Source: Deinococcus soli (ex Cha et al. 2016)
Lineage (GTDB): Bacteria; Deinococcota; Deinococci; Deinococcales; Deinococcaceae
Direction of reading: 5' to 3'
Assembly: GCF_001007995.1 (NCBI RefSeq)
Contig: NZ_CP011389.1
Coordinates: forward strand, 3,076,501-3,140,500
DNA: 64,000 nucleotides
The notes below the pieces were generated by a model that saw only the letters and a program-made list of their open reading frames with translations, ran no database searches and was not told where the DNA came from. This document shows positions 20,693-33,007 of the stretch, one piece after another. Made by a program: the position numbers and the translations under genes. Positions within the stretch are counted from its first letter, which is position 1; each line of letters begins with the position of its first letter.

Positions 20693-22489
20693 TCAGGCCA
20701 GCGGGGCGGGACGCCCGAAGTGGAAGCCCTGCAGGTACGTGCAGCCCACCTCCCGCAGCAGCGCCGCCTGCATGGGTGTCTCCACGCCCTCGGCGACGGT
20801 GTTCAGGCCCAGGGCGCGCCCCAGAGTCACGATGGCGCGCACGACCTCCAGTGAGCGGACGCCGGTCTCGCCGTCCTGCCCGACGCCCTGCACAAAGGAC
20901 CGGTCGATCTTCAGGTGCTGGACCGGCAGGCTCGACAGGGCCGACAGGCTCGAGTACCCGGTGCCGAAGTCGTCCAGGGCCAGCTGCACGCCCAGCGCGC
21001 GCAGGTCCCGCAGGACCGCCCGGGAGCGGTCGGCGTCCAGCAGGGACGACTCGGTGATCTCCAGCACGAGCCGGTCGGGGTCGATGCCGCTCTCGTTCAG
21101 GATGTCGGACACGCGCTGCACGTACCCGGGCTGGTCGAATTCCAGCGGGCTGACGTTCACGGCCACCCGCCGCAGGCGGCCGCGCTGGATCTCGCGGGTG
21201 GCGGCCCTGAGCATGAACTCCCCCAGCTGGTGGATCTGCCCGGACCGTTCGGCCAGCGGGATGAAGTCCGCCGGGCTGATGAGCTGCCCGCTGCGCTGCC
21301 AGCGCACCAGGGCCTCGCAGCCCGCCGGACTGTAATCGTTTGCGTGCACGACCGGCTGGAAGTACGCGAGCAGCTCGCCGCGTTCACCCGCGTGGTGCAG
21401 CGCCGACAGCAGTTCGAGGTCCGAGGCGCTGCGGGAGTCGTGCAGCGCATTGAAGAACGCCCAGCCCAGCCCCGCGCGCTTGGCGCGGTACATGGCGGTA
21501 TCCGCGCGGGCCAGCATCTCCTCGGCGTCCACGCCGTCGTCCGGGTACAGGCTCACGCCCGCGCTGAAACTGGCGGGCAGGTCACGCCCACCCACCGTGA
21601 ACGGCCGCTCCATCGCGTACCGCAGTCGCGTCAGGACCCGCTCCACGGACCCGATGCCCCGCACGTCGGTCAGCACCAGTGCGAACTCGTCGCCTCCCAT
21701 CCGGGCCACGAGATCACTGCTGGACAGTGCCTCGCGCAGGCGCGTCGCCACCTGCTGCAACAGGACATCCCCGGTCTGATGCCCCAGCGAGTCGTTGATG
21801 ACCTTGAACCCGTCGAGGTCCAGTAGCGCCAGCGCCACCCGCTCGCCCGACAGGGTCACCCGCTGCGCCGACTGGCGCAGGTACTCGCGCAACTGCGCGC
21901 GGTTGGGCAGGCCGGTCAGGGCGTCGGTCAGGGACAGCCGCTCGAGCTGCACCTGCACCGCGCGGCGTTCCAGTTCCCCGCTAAGCACCTCGGCCAGCTG
22001 CGTGAGCGACTCGACCTGCTCGGGCGTGAAGGGGCGGGGGCGGTGGTCAATCACACACAGGGTACCCAGTGCGTAGCCGTCCGGGGTGACCACCGGCACC
22101 CCGGCGTAGGCGCGGACGCTCATGGGACCGGTGACAGTCGCGCGCCGCGCCACGCGCGGGTCGAGGTGCGTGTCCGGGATCACCAGCGGCCCAACCTGCT
22201 CGACGACCAGCGTGCAGATCGAGTCGGTGCGGCTCGAGCCGTCCTGGACGGTGCCGGAGCGCGCCTTGAACCACTGGCTGTCGCGGTCAATCAGGCTGAA
22301 CAGCGCCACCGGGGCCTGACACAGTGTCCGGGCGAGATCAACGATCCGGTCGAACGCAGCCTCGGGCGGCGTCTGCCACAGGCCGCTGCCCCGAATCGCC
22401 TCCAGTCGCCCACACTCGTCACCGACGATGCCGAGCGTCTGAAAGGGGTTCAGGTGTGGCTCGCCGGGCTTCATGTCCCAAGTGTCCAT
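20693..22489 (-). CDS. GAF-GGDEF-EAL c-di-GMP enzyme
   Basis: 598 residues. GAF-type sensor (about 40-180, SLIDRDSQWFKAR and CTLVVEQ typical of the subgroup), diguanylate cyclase domain (about 185-345) with intact MGGDEFAL near 266, and phosphodiesterase domain (about 355-598) with intact CEALVRW near 391, LEITES, DDFGTGYSSL, KIDRSFV and AEGVET. Both catalytic sites look complete, so it may make or degrade c-di-GMP depending on the GAF ligand. ATG 22489 has GAGAGG 5 nt upstream; TAATAT at 22521-22526 is a possible -10. No membrane segment, so cytoplasmic. Confidence 0.93.
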   Translation of the reverse strand: MDTWDMKPGEPHLNPFQTLGIVGDECGRLEAIRGSGLWQTPPEAAFDRIVDLARTLCQAPVALFSLIDRDSQWFKARSGTVQDGSSRTDSICTLVVEQVGPLVIPDTHLDPRVARRATVTGPMSVRAYAGVPVVTPDGYALGTLCVIDHRPRPFTPEQVESLTQLAEVLSGELERRAVQVQLERLSLTDALTGLPNRAQLREYLRQSAQRVTLSGERVALALLDLDGFKVINDSLGHQTGDVLLQQVATRLREALSSSDLVARMGGDEFALVLTDVRGIGSVERVLTRLRYAMERPFTVGGRDLPASFSAGVSLYPDDGVDAEEMLARADTAMYRAKRAGLGWAFFNALHDSRSASDLELLSALHHAGERGELLAYFQPVVHANDYSPAGCEALVRWQRSGQLISPADFIPLAERSGQIHQLGEFMLRAATREIQRGRLRRVAVNVSPLEFDQPGYVQRVSDILNESGIDPDRLVLEITESSLLDADRSRAVLRDLRALGVQLALDDFGTGYSSLSALSSLPVQHLKIDRSFVQGVGQDGETGVRSLEVVRAIVTLGRALGLNTVAEGVETPMQAALLREVGCTYLQGFHFGRPAPLA

Positions 22490-22691
22490 GAATGCCTCTC
22501 ACACGTTCCTGTCGAAGGGGATATTAATGCAAGGACTTCAACGTGGTCAGGGCCCGGCATCTGCGCCGGCGCGCAGCCTGCCCGGTCTGAAGAGCTGCCG
22601 CGCACGGTGGCGTGGTCCAGTCAGCAGGTCCGGCACAGGCGCCCGTCGGGCAGGTCCGGGGTCACCACTGCGGTGACTTCCGCCGCGGAAA

Positions 22692-22733
22692 GGGGCCGGG
22701 CGCGGACGGTCTGCCCGCCCCGCGCCCGGCCCC
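22692..22733 (-). terminator. Terminator of acyl-CoA dehydrogenase
   Basis: 14-bp perfect GC stem (22692-22705 with 22720-22733), followed on the minus strand by TTTCC. Confidence 0.65.
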
Positions 22734-22745
22734 CCCGGGCAGCGG

Positions 22746-23882
<1,137 letters not shown>

Positions 23883-24021
23883 GGTCACTCCTCAGTGTGG
23901 GCGCGCGGCTGCGCCGGAATGGGGGGGCAGAATGGGGGATTGTACTGGGTTCAATCTTATCAGGGCCGCGCCCCCCCACGCACCTGTCCCCGACCCGGTG
24001 GCGCACAGCCCGTCCACCCAC

Positions 24022-24040
24022 GCTGATCATGAGCTGATCA
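24022..24040. repeat. Two 8-bp direct repeats at 11-bp spacing
   Basis: GCTGATCA at 24022-24029 and again at 24033-24040, one helical turn apart, 13 bp before a TACAAC box (24053-24058). Candidate operator for the following gene. Confidence 0.4.
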
Positions 24041-24076
24041 CGCCCCACCCGGTACAACCCAGGCCAGAGGCGCCCC

Positions 24077-25372
24077 ATGACCACACCCCCACCGCAGCGA
24101 TCACCGGACCCACCGCCGCCCCCACACCTGGACCTCACGCTAGACCTGCGCGTCCTGAACGACGAGAACTTCGCCCGCAGCGACGCCACCTGCCACGCCA
24201 GCCACACCCGCCTGCCCCTGCTTGGCCGCCCCCACACCCACCGCCAGTACCTGCGTCTGGGCGGCAGCCGCACGCTGACCCTGAACCTTCACTGCCCCCC
24301 GGCCCTCCACCCCCATACCCTGCGCGTTGAGGCCGTCATCCACGAGACCCGCCCCGCACCGGCCCGCGCGCGTCACCACGCGGCCGTCCCACTGCGCCCC
24401 GGCCTACCCACCCCGCAGGGCCTGCCCCTGCACCTGCCCGGCGACCCGCACCCGTACGCGCACCTGACCCTGCGCTGCACCCTGATCCCCGCCGGACCTG
24501 ACCCGGGCGGCGCCCTGCACGCCCGCGCGTGCAGCCTCGGCTGGACCCCCACGCACCTGCACGCCGTGCCCGGCGGGCACCAGCTGACCACCGACCACGG
24601 CGCCCTGTACCACGACGGCCACACCACCCGCGCCCTGCACCACCACGCCGACACCCACTACCACGCCCGCGGCGGCCCCGGCGGTCCCCTGGGCCTTCCC
24701 ACCGGCGACGCCCTGACCAGCCCCGGGTGGACCCTCACGTTCGCCGGGCACACCCTGCGGCACGAACGCGGCCACACCGCCCTCCTGACCCGCGCGGCCG
24801 CCGCGCACTGGCCCGCCGCCGGCGCCATCCTCGGCCTGCCGGTCGCCGACACCACCCGCCTCGACCGCCCGCCCGGCCCGCTGGACGTCACCCCCTGCGA
24901 GCACGGCACCCTGCTCGTCGACCCCACCCGGCCTGCCCGGATCACCCCCAGGACCCTGCGCGTCCCGCCCGCGCGCGTCACCCGCTGGCTCCAGGCGCAC
25001 CTCGACCCGACCGGCAGCGGCGAACAGTCCGGGCAGTTCAGCGACCCCTGGCCCGGCCAGCCGCTCCGCTACCCGCTGACCATCCACACGCCCGGCGGCC
25101 CCCTGACCCTGTGCGTGCCGCTCGCCCTGAAGATCAGCCCCACCCCTGACGCCCGGCGCGAAACGCACCTGAACGCCCGGCAGGCCGGCGTGATTGACCT
25201 GCCCCCAGGCACGCCCGCCCGCGCCGCCCGCCACACCCTGCGCGTCCTGGATGACCTGCTGCGCCGCCCCCTGCTGCTCGCCACCCTGGGCGCCGGCAAC
25301 CACCTGATCGGCGCGCACGTCACCCCGGACGGTGGCCTGCACCTGGACTTCCTGCCCGCCGACTGGACCTGA
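24077..25372 (+). CDS. Pro/His-rich protein with LGFP-like segment, unknown function
   Basis: 431 residues. The start ATG 24077 follows TACAAC with 18 nt between. The N-terminal 20 residues are nearly all Pro/Arg. The sequence is very rich in Pro, His, Thr and Leu, with almost every codon ending in C. A central part (about 205-270) reads GGPLGLPTGDAL followed by an FAGHTLRHERGH-type strand and a second AILGLPVADT, which resembles the LGFP repeat seen in secreted cell-wall proteins. No signal peptide is present, which argues against a wall role. Function not recognised. Confidence 0.6.
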   Translation: MTTPPPQRSPDPPPPPHLDLTLDLRVLNDENFARSDATCHASHTRLPLLGRPHTHRQYLRLGGSRTLTLNLHCPPALHPHTLRVEAVIHETRPAPARARHHAAVPLRPGLPTPQGLPLHLPGDPHPYAHLTLRCTLIPAGPDPGGALHARACSLGWTPTHLHAVPGGHQLTTDHGALYHDGHTTRALHHHADTHYHARGGPGGPLGLPTGDALTSPGWTLTFAGHTLRHERGHTALLTRAAAAHWPAAGAILGLPVADTTRLDRPPGPLDVTPCEHGTLLVDPTRPARITPRTLRVPPARVTRWLQAHLDPTGSGEQSGQFSDPWPGQPLRYPLTIHTPGGPLTLCVPLALKISPTPDARRETHLNARQAGVIDLPPGTPARAARHTLRVLDDLLRRPLLLATLGAGNHLIGAHVTPDGGLHLDFLPADWT

Positions 25373-25393
25373 CCGCGCTGTCCAGTGCCGACG

Positions 25394-25537
25394 CTAATTC
25401 AGCTCGCGCAGCACGGCGGCCAGCAGCAGCACGTTCACGCACAGCAGCACGTTCGACGCGGGCACCACCCAGCCCGGCTCGAAGGTCCCTGCGCCCCGGC
25501 GGGGTTTTCTGCGTTTCGCACGTCGTTTCCGAGCCAT
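25394..25537 (-). CDS. Small basic single-pass membrane protein (47 aa)
   Basis: ATG 25537 follows TACCTT with 9 nt between. The peptide begins MARKRRAKRRKPRR, then FEPGWVVPAS, then a single hydrophobic helix NVLLCVNVLLLAAVL ending in RELN. The positive N-terminus predicts a cytoplasmic N-in orientation. A longer open frame upstream has no support. Real coding status is likely but unproven. Confidence 0.5.
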   Translation of the reverse strand: MARKRRAKRRKPRRGAGTFEPGWVVPASNVLLCVNVLLLAAVLRELN

Positions 25538-25692
25538 CGGGTGGCGAAGGTACCACCCGCAGGCCCGGCAGAACGGGAAAAACCATGCAAACGCCCCCGC
25601 TGGGGGCACCTGCATCCCGTGCAGGACAGCGTCAAGCAGGCGGGGCGGGGGAGAGCACGCGCCTCCACCCACCCCGCCCAGAATCGACCGGT

Positions 25693-27000
<1,308 letters not shown>

Positions 27001-27008
27001 GGTTTTCC

Positions 27009-27014
27009 AGCGTA
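27009..27014 (-). promoter_or_regulatory. -10 box TACGCT of purB
   Basis: Minus strand TACGCT, 8 nt, GTG 27000. Confidence 0.5.
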
Positions 27015-27205
27015 CCACCCCCCCGCCGCCGCCCGGCGCGCGGTGTCCAGCCGGGGGCAGAGGCGCCGCCGGGCAGCCCCCCCGATTGGCGGGAGGGACG
27101 CGAACTTTTTCGTGTTCACAGCTTTCCGTCAGCTTCGCGGCGCACACTGCGGGCGTTGTCTCAATTCACGGCGGCCCCGCGCCGCCCCATGCCAGAGGAG
27201 GCCCC

Positions 27206-27721
27206 ATGAACCGTACCCTGATCGTCACCCTGACCGCCCTGACCCTGGGCACCGCCGCTCTCGCCGAGGACGCCGCGACGACCGTCACCCTGCCCGGCAC
27301 CGTCACCACCAGTGTGAAGGACGCCTGGGCCGCCTTCGCCACGGCCGGTGGAAAGGCCGAATTGCTCGGCGCGGACGGCAGCGTCATCGGCACCCTGAAC
27401 GCCGACGGCACCGTCACCCTGACCGGCGCGGCGACCCTGAGCGACGTCCGGAGCGTCAGGCTGGCCCCCGCGACCGGCGAGGCCATCACCGTGAACGTCA
27501 CCCGTGACCTCAGCAAACCCGGCGCGATCAAGATCGAGTTCACCGACGCCCGTGGCCGCACCCAGTCCCTGCCCCTCCCGGCGGTCGTCAACCGTCTGAA
27601 GGCCGCCGCGCCGGACGACAGCGGCGAGAGCGGCGACGACAGGGGCGCTGGTGACAAGGGCAAGGGGAAGGACGACAAGGGCGGCAAGCCCAGTACCAAC
27701 CCCGGGAAAGGCAAGCCCTGA
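27206..27721 (+). CDS. Exported protein with charged Gly/Lys/Asp tail, unknown function
   Basis: 171 residues from ATG 27206, GAGGAGG 5-11 nt upstream. Signal peptide MNRTLIVTLTALTLGTAALA. The mature N-terminal part contains a Thr/Val-rich beta region with GADGSVIGTLNADGTVTLTG. The last 40 residues are low-complexity (DKGKGKDDKGG). No catalytic signature. Probably periplasmic or surface attached. Confidence 0.65.
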   Translation: MNRTLIVTLTALTLGTAALAEDAATTVTLPGTVTTSVKDAWAAFATAGGKAELLGADGSVIGTLNADGTVTLTGAATLSDVRSVRLAPATGEAITVNVTRDLSKPGAIKIEFTDARGRTQSLPLPAVVNRLKAAAPDDSGESGDDRGAGDKGKGKDDKGGKPSTNPGKGKP

Positions 27722-27784
27722 CCCTCTGATTACGCGGAACGCGGGACGCTCTGATCGGGGCGTCCCGCCGTCCCGTATGTGCGC

Positions 27785-27790
27785 TAGCCT
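27785..27790 (+). promoter_or_regulatory. -10 box TAGCCT of YcaQ-like gene (leaderless type)
   Basis: TAGCCT, 6 nt, GTG 27797. Confidence 0.5.
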
Positions 27791-27796
27791 GAACAC

Positions 27797-28912
27797 GTGA
27801 GCCTCACGCCTGCCGACCTGCGCGCCGCCGCGCTGCGCACCCTGGCCCCCGCGCAGGGCGTGCAGGCCGCGCTGAGCCGTATGGGCTTCGTGCAGGCCGA
27901 CCCGATCCGCGCGCCCGCCCGCGCACAGGACCTGACCCTGATGGCCCGCGTGCAGGACTACCGCGCCGGGGACCTCGAGCGGCTGTACCCCACGCTGGAC
28001 GCCGAGGAGGACATCATCCCCAACTACGGGTTCGTGACGCGGGACGTGCAGCGCCTCCTGCACCCGCGTGAGGTGCCCCCAGGCCGCGTGGAGCGCGAGC
28101 ATCCCGGCCTGATCGCCGACGTCCGCGCCGTGCTGCACGAGCGGGGCGAGGTCCACCCCCGTGACGTGATCGCCGCGCTGGGCGCCCGGCGCGCCTCGAA
28201 CTACTGGGGCGGGAATAGTCAGGCGACCACCCGCGCGCTCGACACCCTGCACTACCGGGGCGAGGCGCGGATCGTACGCCGCGACGGTGGCGTGCGCGTG
28301 TACGCTCTGTCCCCGCACCTGGACGCCCTGCGGGCCGATCCGCTCCCCACCCCGGACCGCCTGCGTGGGGTCGTGTACCTGCTCGCGCGGCTGTACGGCC
28401 CGCTGCCCGAGGCCAGCCTGCGCTACCTGACCAGCCTGTCCGGCTACGGCCTGCCGCACCTGCGCGCGGACCTGCGCGGCGCGCTGCGGGACGTTATGAA
28501 AGGTGAACTTGAGGGGGCGCGTGTGGACGGCGTGCCGTACGTGTGGGCGCCGGGCGACCACCCCGGCGACGCGCCCGCTTCGCGCGGCGTGCGGATCGTG
28601 AACCCCTTCGACCCGCTGGCGTGGGACCGCCGCCGCTTCGAGCACCTGCACGGCTGGGCGTACCGCTTCGAGGCCTACACGCCCGCCCCGAAGCGCACCA
28701 TGGGGTACTACGCGCTGCCGCTGCTGCACGCGGGCCGCGCGGTCGGCTGGGCGAACCTGAGTGTGGGCAGCGGCACCCTCAATGCGGGGATCGGCCTGCG
28801 GCCCGGCGTGCGGCGCAGCGCCACGTTCACGGCCGCGCTGGACCGCGAACTGGACCGCCACCGCGCCTTTCTGAACGCCGCTCAGGTCGCGGTGTCGTTC
28901 GACCACGCCTGA
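27797..28912 (+). CDS. YcaQ/AlkZ-family winged-helix DNA glycosylase
   Basis: 371 residues from GTG 27797. Family hallmark near the N-terminus: RMGFVQADPIRAPARAQDL, with the Q-x-D/Q catalytic motif seen in YcaQ and AlkZ enzymes, which release bulky or cross-linked bases. NYWGGNSQATTRALDTLHYRG is the winged-helix recognition segment. The C-terminal NPFDPLAWDRRRFEHLHGWAYRFEAYTP is typical of HTH_42 proteins. Interstrand cross-link repair is the known family role and is inferred here. Its 3' end overlaps the convergent phosphotransferase gene by 31 bp. Confidence 0.88.
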   Translation: MSLTPADLRAAALRTLAPAQGVQAALSRMGFVQADPIRAPARAQDLTLMARVQDYRAGDLERLYPTLDAEEDIIPNYGFVTRDVQRLLHPREVPPGRVEREHPGLIADVRAVLHERGEVHPRDVIAALGARRASNYWGGNSQATTRALDTLHYRGEARIVRRDGGVRVYALSPHLDALRADPLPTPDRLRGVVYLLARLYGPLPEASLRYLTSLSGYGLPHLRADLRGALRDVMKGELEGARVDGVPYVWAPGDHPGDAPASRGVRIVNPFDPLAWDRRRFEHLHGWAYRFEAYTPAPKRTMGYYALPLLHAGRAVGWANLSVGSGTLNAGIGLRPGVRRSATFTAALDRELDRHRAFLNAAQVAVSFDHA

Positions 28913-29898
28913 GCGGCGCGGGCCAGCGCCTCCGCAACACCACCCGATCCGCTGCCCCGGCGGCGCAGGGTCTGCCGGGCGGTGGACAGCAGGTTCAGCG
29001 CCAACCCCGCCCGCTCCTGCGCCCGCAGCGCCGCCGGGGACAGCGGCAGGCCTGCCTGCGCCAGCGCGTCCGCGTAGATTTCTCGCAATTCGCCGCCCAG
29101 CCGGGCGCGTTCCCCGGCGTCCAGCCGCAGCGCCAGCAGGTGCGCGAGATCCTCGCCCGGCAGGCTGGGATGCACCTGCCCGTAATCGATCAGGACCGGC
29201 GTGCCGTCCGCGCGGGACCACATCACCTGCCCCGCGTGTATGTCGCCGTGCACCAGCGTCCAGACCGGCACGTCCCGCAGCAGCGCCGGGAGGGCCTGCG
29301 CGGCGTCCAGCAGGGCGTCCCGCTGCGCGGCGGGCAGATCCGGCACGCCGGGCCGATCCTGCCACCGGGCCACGCGATTCCGGTCCAGCACCTCCTCCGG
29401 CTGCCACGTCCACTCGCCGCTCAGGGCCGCGCGGCCCGGCCCGGCCCAGTGCGCGTGCAGGGCCGCGAGCAGCCGCACCACGTCCCGCAGGCCCTCCTCC
29501 CGCGCGGCGTCGTCCGTGAAGTAGCCCCAGCCGGTCGTCGCGTCCGTCAGGTCCCGCATGAGCAGGTGCGCCAGCGGCCGATCCGCGCTGCGAGCCGCGT
29601 GCAGCAGCGGCGCGTACGGCACCGGGCAGCCGGACGCGAGGTCGCGCAGGTAGGCCGCCTCCCGCTCCAGGCGCCCGGCGGCCCGCGCGTCCCGCCACCC
29701 GGCCGGGAGGTACTTCAGGAACAGCGGCCCGCCCGCCGACGCGTAACGGGCGAAGGCCGCGCCCTCGCCCACCCACGATTCCCGCAGCTGCGCGCCGGGG
29801 AACTGCGCCCGCAGCGTGCGGGGCCACACGCGGGCGTCCACCGCCACCTCGCCGGACGGGGCGCGCCACGTATCCGCCAGCAGCGCCCCCAGCCGCAT
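28882..29898 (-). CDS. APH-family (kinase-fold) phosphotransferase
   Basis: 338 residues. Protein-kinase-like fold of the aminoglycoside phosphotransferase / choline kinase group: LFLKYLP with a candidate ATP-binding Lys, LVHGDIHAGQVMW (catalytic HGD loop) and VLIDYGQVHP (metal Asp). Substrate unknown; most chromosomal members phosphorylate small metabolites rather than drugs. It overlaps the YcaQ-like gene tail to tail. Close to it upstream on the same strand is a small His-rich membrane protein gene. Confidence 0.8.
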   Translation of the reverse strand: MRLGALLADTWRAPSGEVAVDARVWPRTLRAQFPGAQLRESWVGEGAAFARYASAGGPLFLKYLPAGWRDARAAGRLEREAAYLRDLASGCPVPYAPLLHAARSADRPLAHLLMRDLTDATTGWGYFTDDAAREEGLRDVVRLLAALHAHWAGPGRAALSGEWTWQPEEVLDRNRVARWQDRPGVPDLPAAQRDALLDAAQALPALLRDVPVWTLVHGDIHAGQVMWSRADGTPVLIDYGQVHPSLPGEDLAHLLALRLDAGERARLGGELREIYADALAQAGLPLSPAALRAQERAGLALNLLSTARQTLRRRGSGSGGVAEALARAAQAWSNDTAT

Positions 29899-29911
29899 CA
29901 GCTCAGCCTCA

Positions 29912-30145
29912 TCAGGTCAACAGGGACACGAGACCCAGCAGCGACCCGCCCGCCAGCGCCGCCCCCACCACGAACACGCCCAGGCAGCCCAGCGGCCCCC
30001 GGCGGCGCGCGCGGTAGTGCCCGCCGTGCCCGTAGTGGTGCCGCCCGTGGCTGTGCGAGGAGCGGCTGTGGTGCCCCAGGAACCCGCCCCGGTGCCCGTG
30101 CCCACTGCGACTGAAGGAGAACGATCCGATCGAGAATCCACTCAT
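29912..30145 (-). CDS. Small His/Gly/Ser-rich membrane protein (77 aa)
   Basis: ATG 30145 begins MSGFSIGSFSFSRSGHGH. The N-terminal 50 residues are full of His, Gly, Arg and Ser (HHYGHGGHY), then RARRRGPLG and a C-terminal hydrophobic helix CLGVFVVGAALAGGSLLGLVSLL. It ends 14 nt before the start of the phosphotransferase, so the two are probably co-transcribed. His richness suggests metal binding; no family recognised. Confidence 0.6.
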   Translation of the reverse strand: MSGFSIGSFSFSRSGHGHRGGFLGHHSRSSHSHGRHHYGHGGHYRARRRGPLGCLGVFVVGAALAGGSLLGLVSLLT

Positions 30146-30250
30146 GCCCTGCACTACGCGGCCCGCCCGGGAAAAGTTGCGCCGCCTGAACCGGGTCCAT
30201 TCAGGTGCACTGGCCTGCACGGCCTCCGGCGAGGCCGACACTCCGGCGCG

Positions 30251-30256
30251 TATGAT
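30251..30256 (+). promoter_or_regulatory. -10 box TATGAT of glmM
   Basis: TATGAT ends 10 nt before ATG 30267. Two further ATGs inside the box are excluded as starts. Confidence 0.5.
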
Positions 30257-30266
30257 GGGCGCGATC

Positions 30267-31601
<1,335 letters not shown>

Positions 31602-31733
31602 CCGTCTGGCCCGCCGGGGCGAAATCGGTCACAGCACCCTCATGTACGCCCGGGGTACACCTACGTCAGACCCGCGTCACACGCCCGCGCTCAGAATGAC
31701 GCCCGAGACCGCACGCCGCCCCGGAGGACGCCC

Positions 31734-32234
31734 ATGAACCTGTTGCCCCTGCTCTTGACCCTGCTGCCCGGCGCCGCGCTGGCCGCCGCGCCTGCCGCCC
31801 CCAGTCCCCTGAAACTGACCGCCAGTACCTCCGTCGTCACGAAGACCACGAAGGACGGCAAGACCACCGAGACCCTCACCGACGCCAGCCGGGTCGGCGT
31901 GGTACCGGGCACCACCCTGGACCTCGCGCAGACCTTCCAGAACGTCAGCGCCCGCGAGCTGGGCGGCCTGAAACTCAGCATGCCGGTCGACAAGGCCGTG
32001 ATCTTCCAGAGTGCAGGCTGCACCGTCGCGGGCGTCACCACGCTGTACTCCGTGGACGGCAAGACCTTCGGACCGGCGCCCCTGAAGAAGACCGTGACCG
32101 TCACCGAGAACGGCCGTCAGGTGCAGAAACAGGTGGAGGTCAAACCCAGCGAGTACCGCGCGGTCCGCTGGGAGATCCCCACCCTGAAGGCCGGTGCGTC
32201 GGGCCGCTGCGCGGTGCGCGCCACCGTCCGCTGA
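31734..32234 (+). CDS. Exported protein, unknown function
   Basis: 166 residues from ATG 31734, GGAGG 8 nt upstream. Signal peptide MNLLPLLLTLLPGAALA. The mature part is beta-rich with LTASTSVVTKTTKDGKTTETLT, TTLDLAQTFQNVSARELGGLKLSMPVDKA and two Cys residues. The pattern resembles the repeat domain of secreted proteins that carry many Thr and Val strands, but I name no family. Followed by a strong hairpin. Confidence 0.65.
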   Translation: MNLLPLLLTLLPGAALAAAPAAPSPLKLTASTSVVTKTTKDGKTTETLTDASRVGVVPGTTLDLAQTFQNVSARELGGLKLSMPVDKAVIFQSAGCTVAGVTTLYSVDGKTFGPAPLKKTVTVTENGRQVQKQVEVKPSEYRAVRWEIPTLKAGASGRCAVRATVR

Positions 32235-32248
32235 CGCAGCCACGCAAC

Positions 32249-32286
32249 AGACGTCCCCCACACCACGCTGGTGATGGGGGACGTCT
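32249..32286 (+). terminator. Terminator hairpin
   Basis: 12-bp perfect stem AGACGTCCCCCA (32249-32260) with TGGGGGACGTCT (32275-32286), 14-nt loop. Confidence 0.65.
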
Positions 32287-32292
32287 ACTGTC

Positions 32293-32428
32293 GCACGGAC
32301 GCCGCGTGAATGGTTTGCAACAGCCGTTCAATCCGGGCGGACGCCAGAAGGAGCAAGGCGGGTTCCGGGCGTGGGGGTGGCAACCCGGTGTCCTTCCGGG
32401 TTGTGAACGACGCAGACGGAATCCATAC
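32293..32428. repeat. Dispersed palindromic element, copy B
   Basis: Aligns over its length with 19518-19652: same ends, same GAATGG..CCGTTC hairpin (32308-32313 with 32324-32329) and same second hairpin. In the second hairpin CAATCCGG/CCGGATTG of copy A has become CAACCCGG (32381-32388) / CCGGGTTG (32396-32403), a compensating T-A to C-G change. Confidence 0.75.
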
Positions 32429-32435
32429 CACACGA

Positions 32436-32469
32436 GAGGGGCGCGTCAGCCGCAGCCGACGCGCCCCTC
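32436..32469 (-). terminator. Terminator of rpsT
   Basis: 12-bp perfect stem GAGGGGCGCGTC (32436-32447) with GACGCGCCCCTC (32458-32469), 10-nt loop. Confidence 0.65.
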
Positions 32470-32480
32470 CGGGCTGGAGT

Positions 32481-32759
32481 TCAGCCCTGCTGGGCGGCCT
32501 TGGCCTTGTTGATGGCCTTGGCCAGACGGCTCTTCTTGCGGGCCGCGGCGTTCTTGTGCAGGGTGCTGCCCTTGGCGGCCTTGTCGATCAGGCTCTCGGC
32601 GCGGGCCTGCACGGCGGCGCTGTCCTCGGCGCCGGTCTGGGCGGCCACCAGGGCCTTCTTGCTGAAGGTCTTGATGGTGCTCTTGCGGCTGCGGTTCAGC
32701 AGGCGGCGCTTGAGGCTCTGGCGATGACGTTTCTGGGCGGATTTGTGACGAAGGGCCAT
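32481..32759 (-). CDS. rpsT: 30S ribosomal protein S20
   Basis: 92 residues. Starts [20 protein letters not shown], with the basic helical content and the closing [16 protein letters not shown] region of bS20, which binds the 5' domain of 16S rRNA early in assembly. ATG 32759 has GGAG 8 nt upstream. Unusually for the window, the message has a leader of about 145 nt behind a standard promoter, with several GC hairpins. Confidence 0.96.
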   Translation of the reverse strand: MALRHKSAQKRHRQSLKRRLLNRSRKSTIKTFSKKALVAAQTGAEDSAAVQARAESLIDKAAKGSTLHKNAAARKKSRLAKAINKAKAAQQG

Positions 32760-32909
32760 GGTGGTTCTCCTTGTTCTCCCGCCGCCTGTCTGGCGGGTCG
32801 GGGCGGTTCCCATGGCGGGAACGCGAGCGTCCGGACCACGGGGGTTCCGGCGCGCCGGGCACGTCGCCGTGACCCGGGCCGCTCACCGCGCGCGGTGGGC
32901 AACCTGCGC

Positions 32910-32939
32910 ACTATAGCGGCCCGCGGCGCCGCGCGGCAA
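32910..32939 (-). promoter_or_regulatory. Promoter of rpsT
   Basis: Minus strand TTGCCG (32934-32939), 18-bp spacer, TATAGT (32910-32915). Confidence 0.65.
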
Positions 32940-32995
32940 GTGCGGGCCAGGTGCGGGCGCGGTGCCGGGACACCTTCGCCTTCCAGCCCACGCGG

Positions 32996-33001
32996 CATAC
33001 T
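32996..33001 (+). promoter_or_regulatory. -10 box CATACT of recX (leaderless type)
   Basis: CATACT, 6 nt, GTG 33008. The first base differs from the common T. Confidence 0.45.
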
Positions 33002-33007
33002 GCGCGG

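Noticed and set aside
27161..29869. 902-codon minus-strand open frame
   Set aside because: Crosses the exported protein and YcaQ-like genes in antisense with Gly/Arg/Ala-rich composition and no domain. A typical high-GC artefact.
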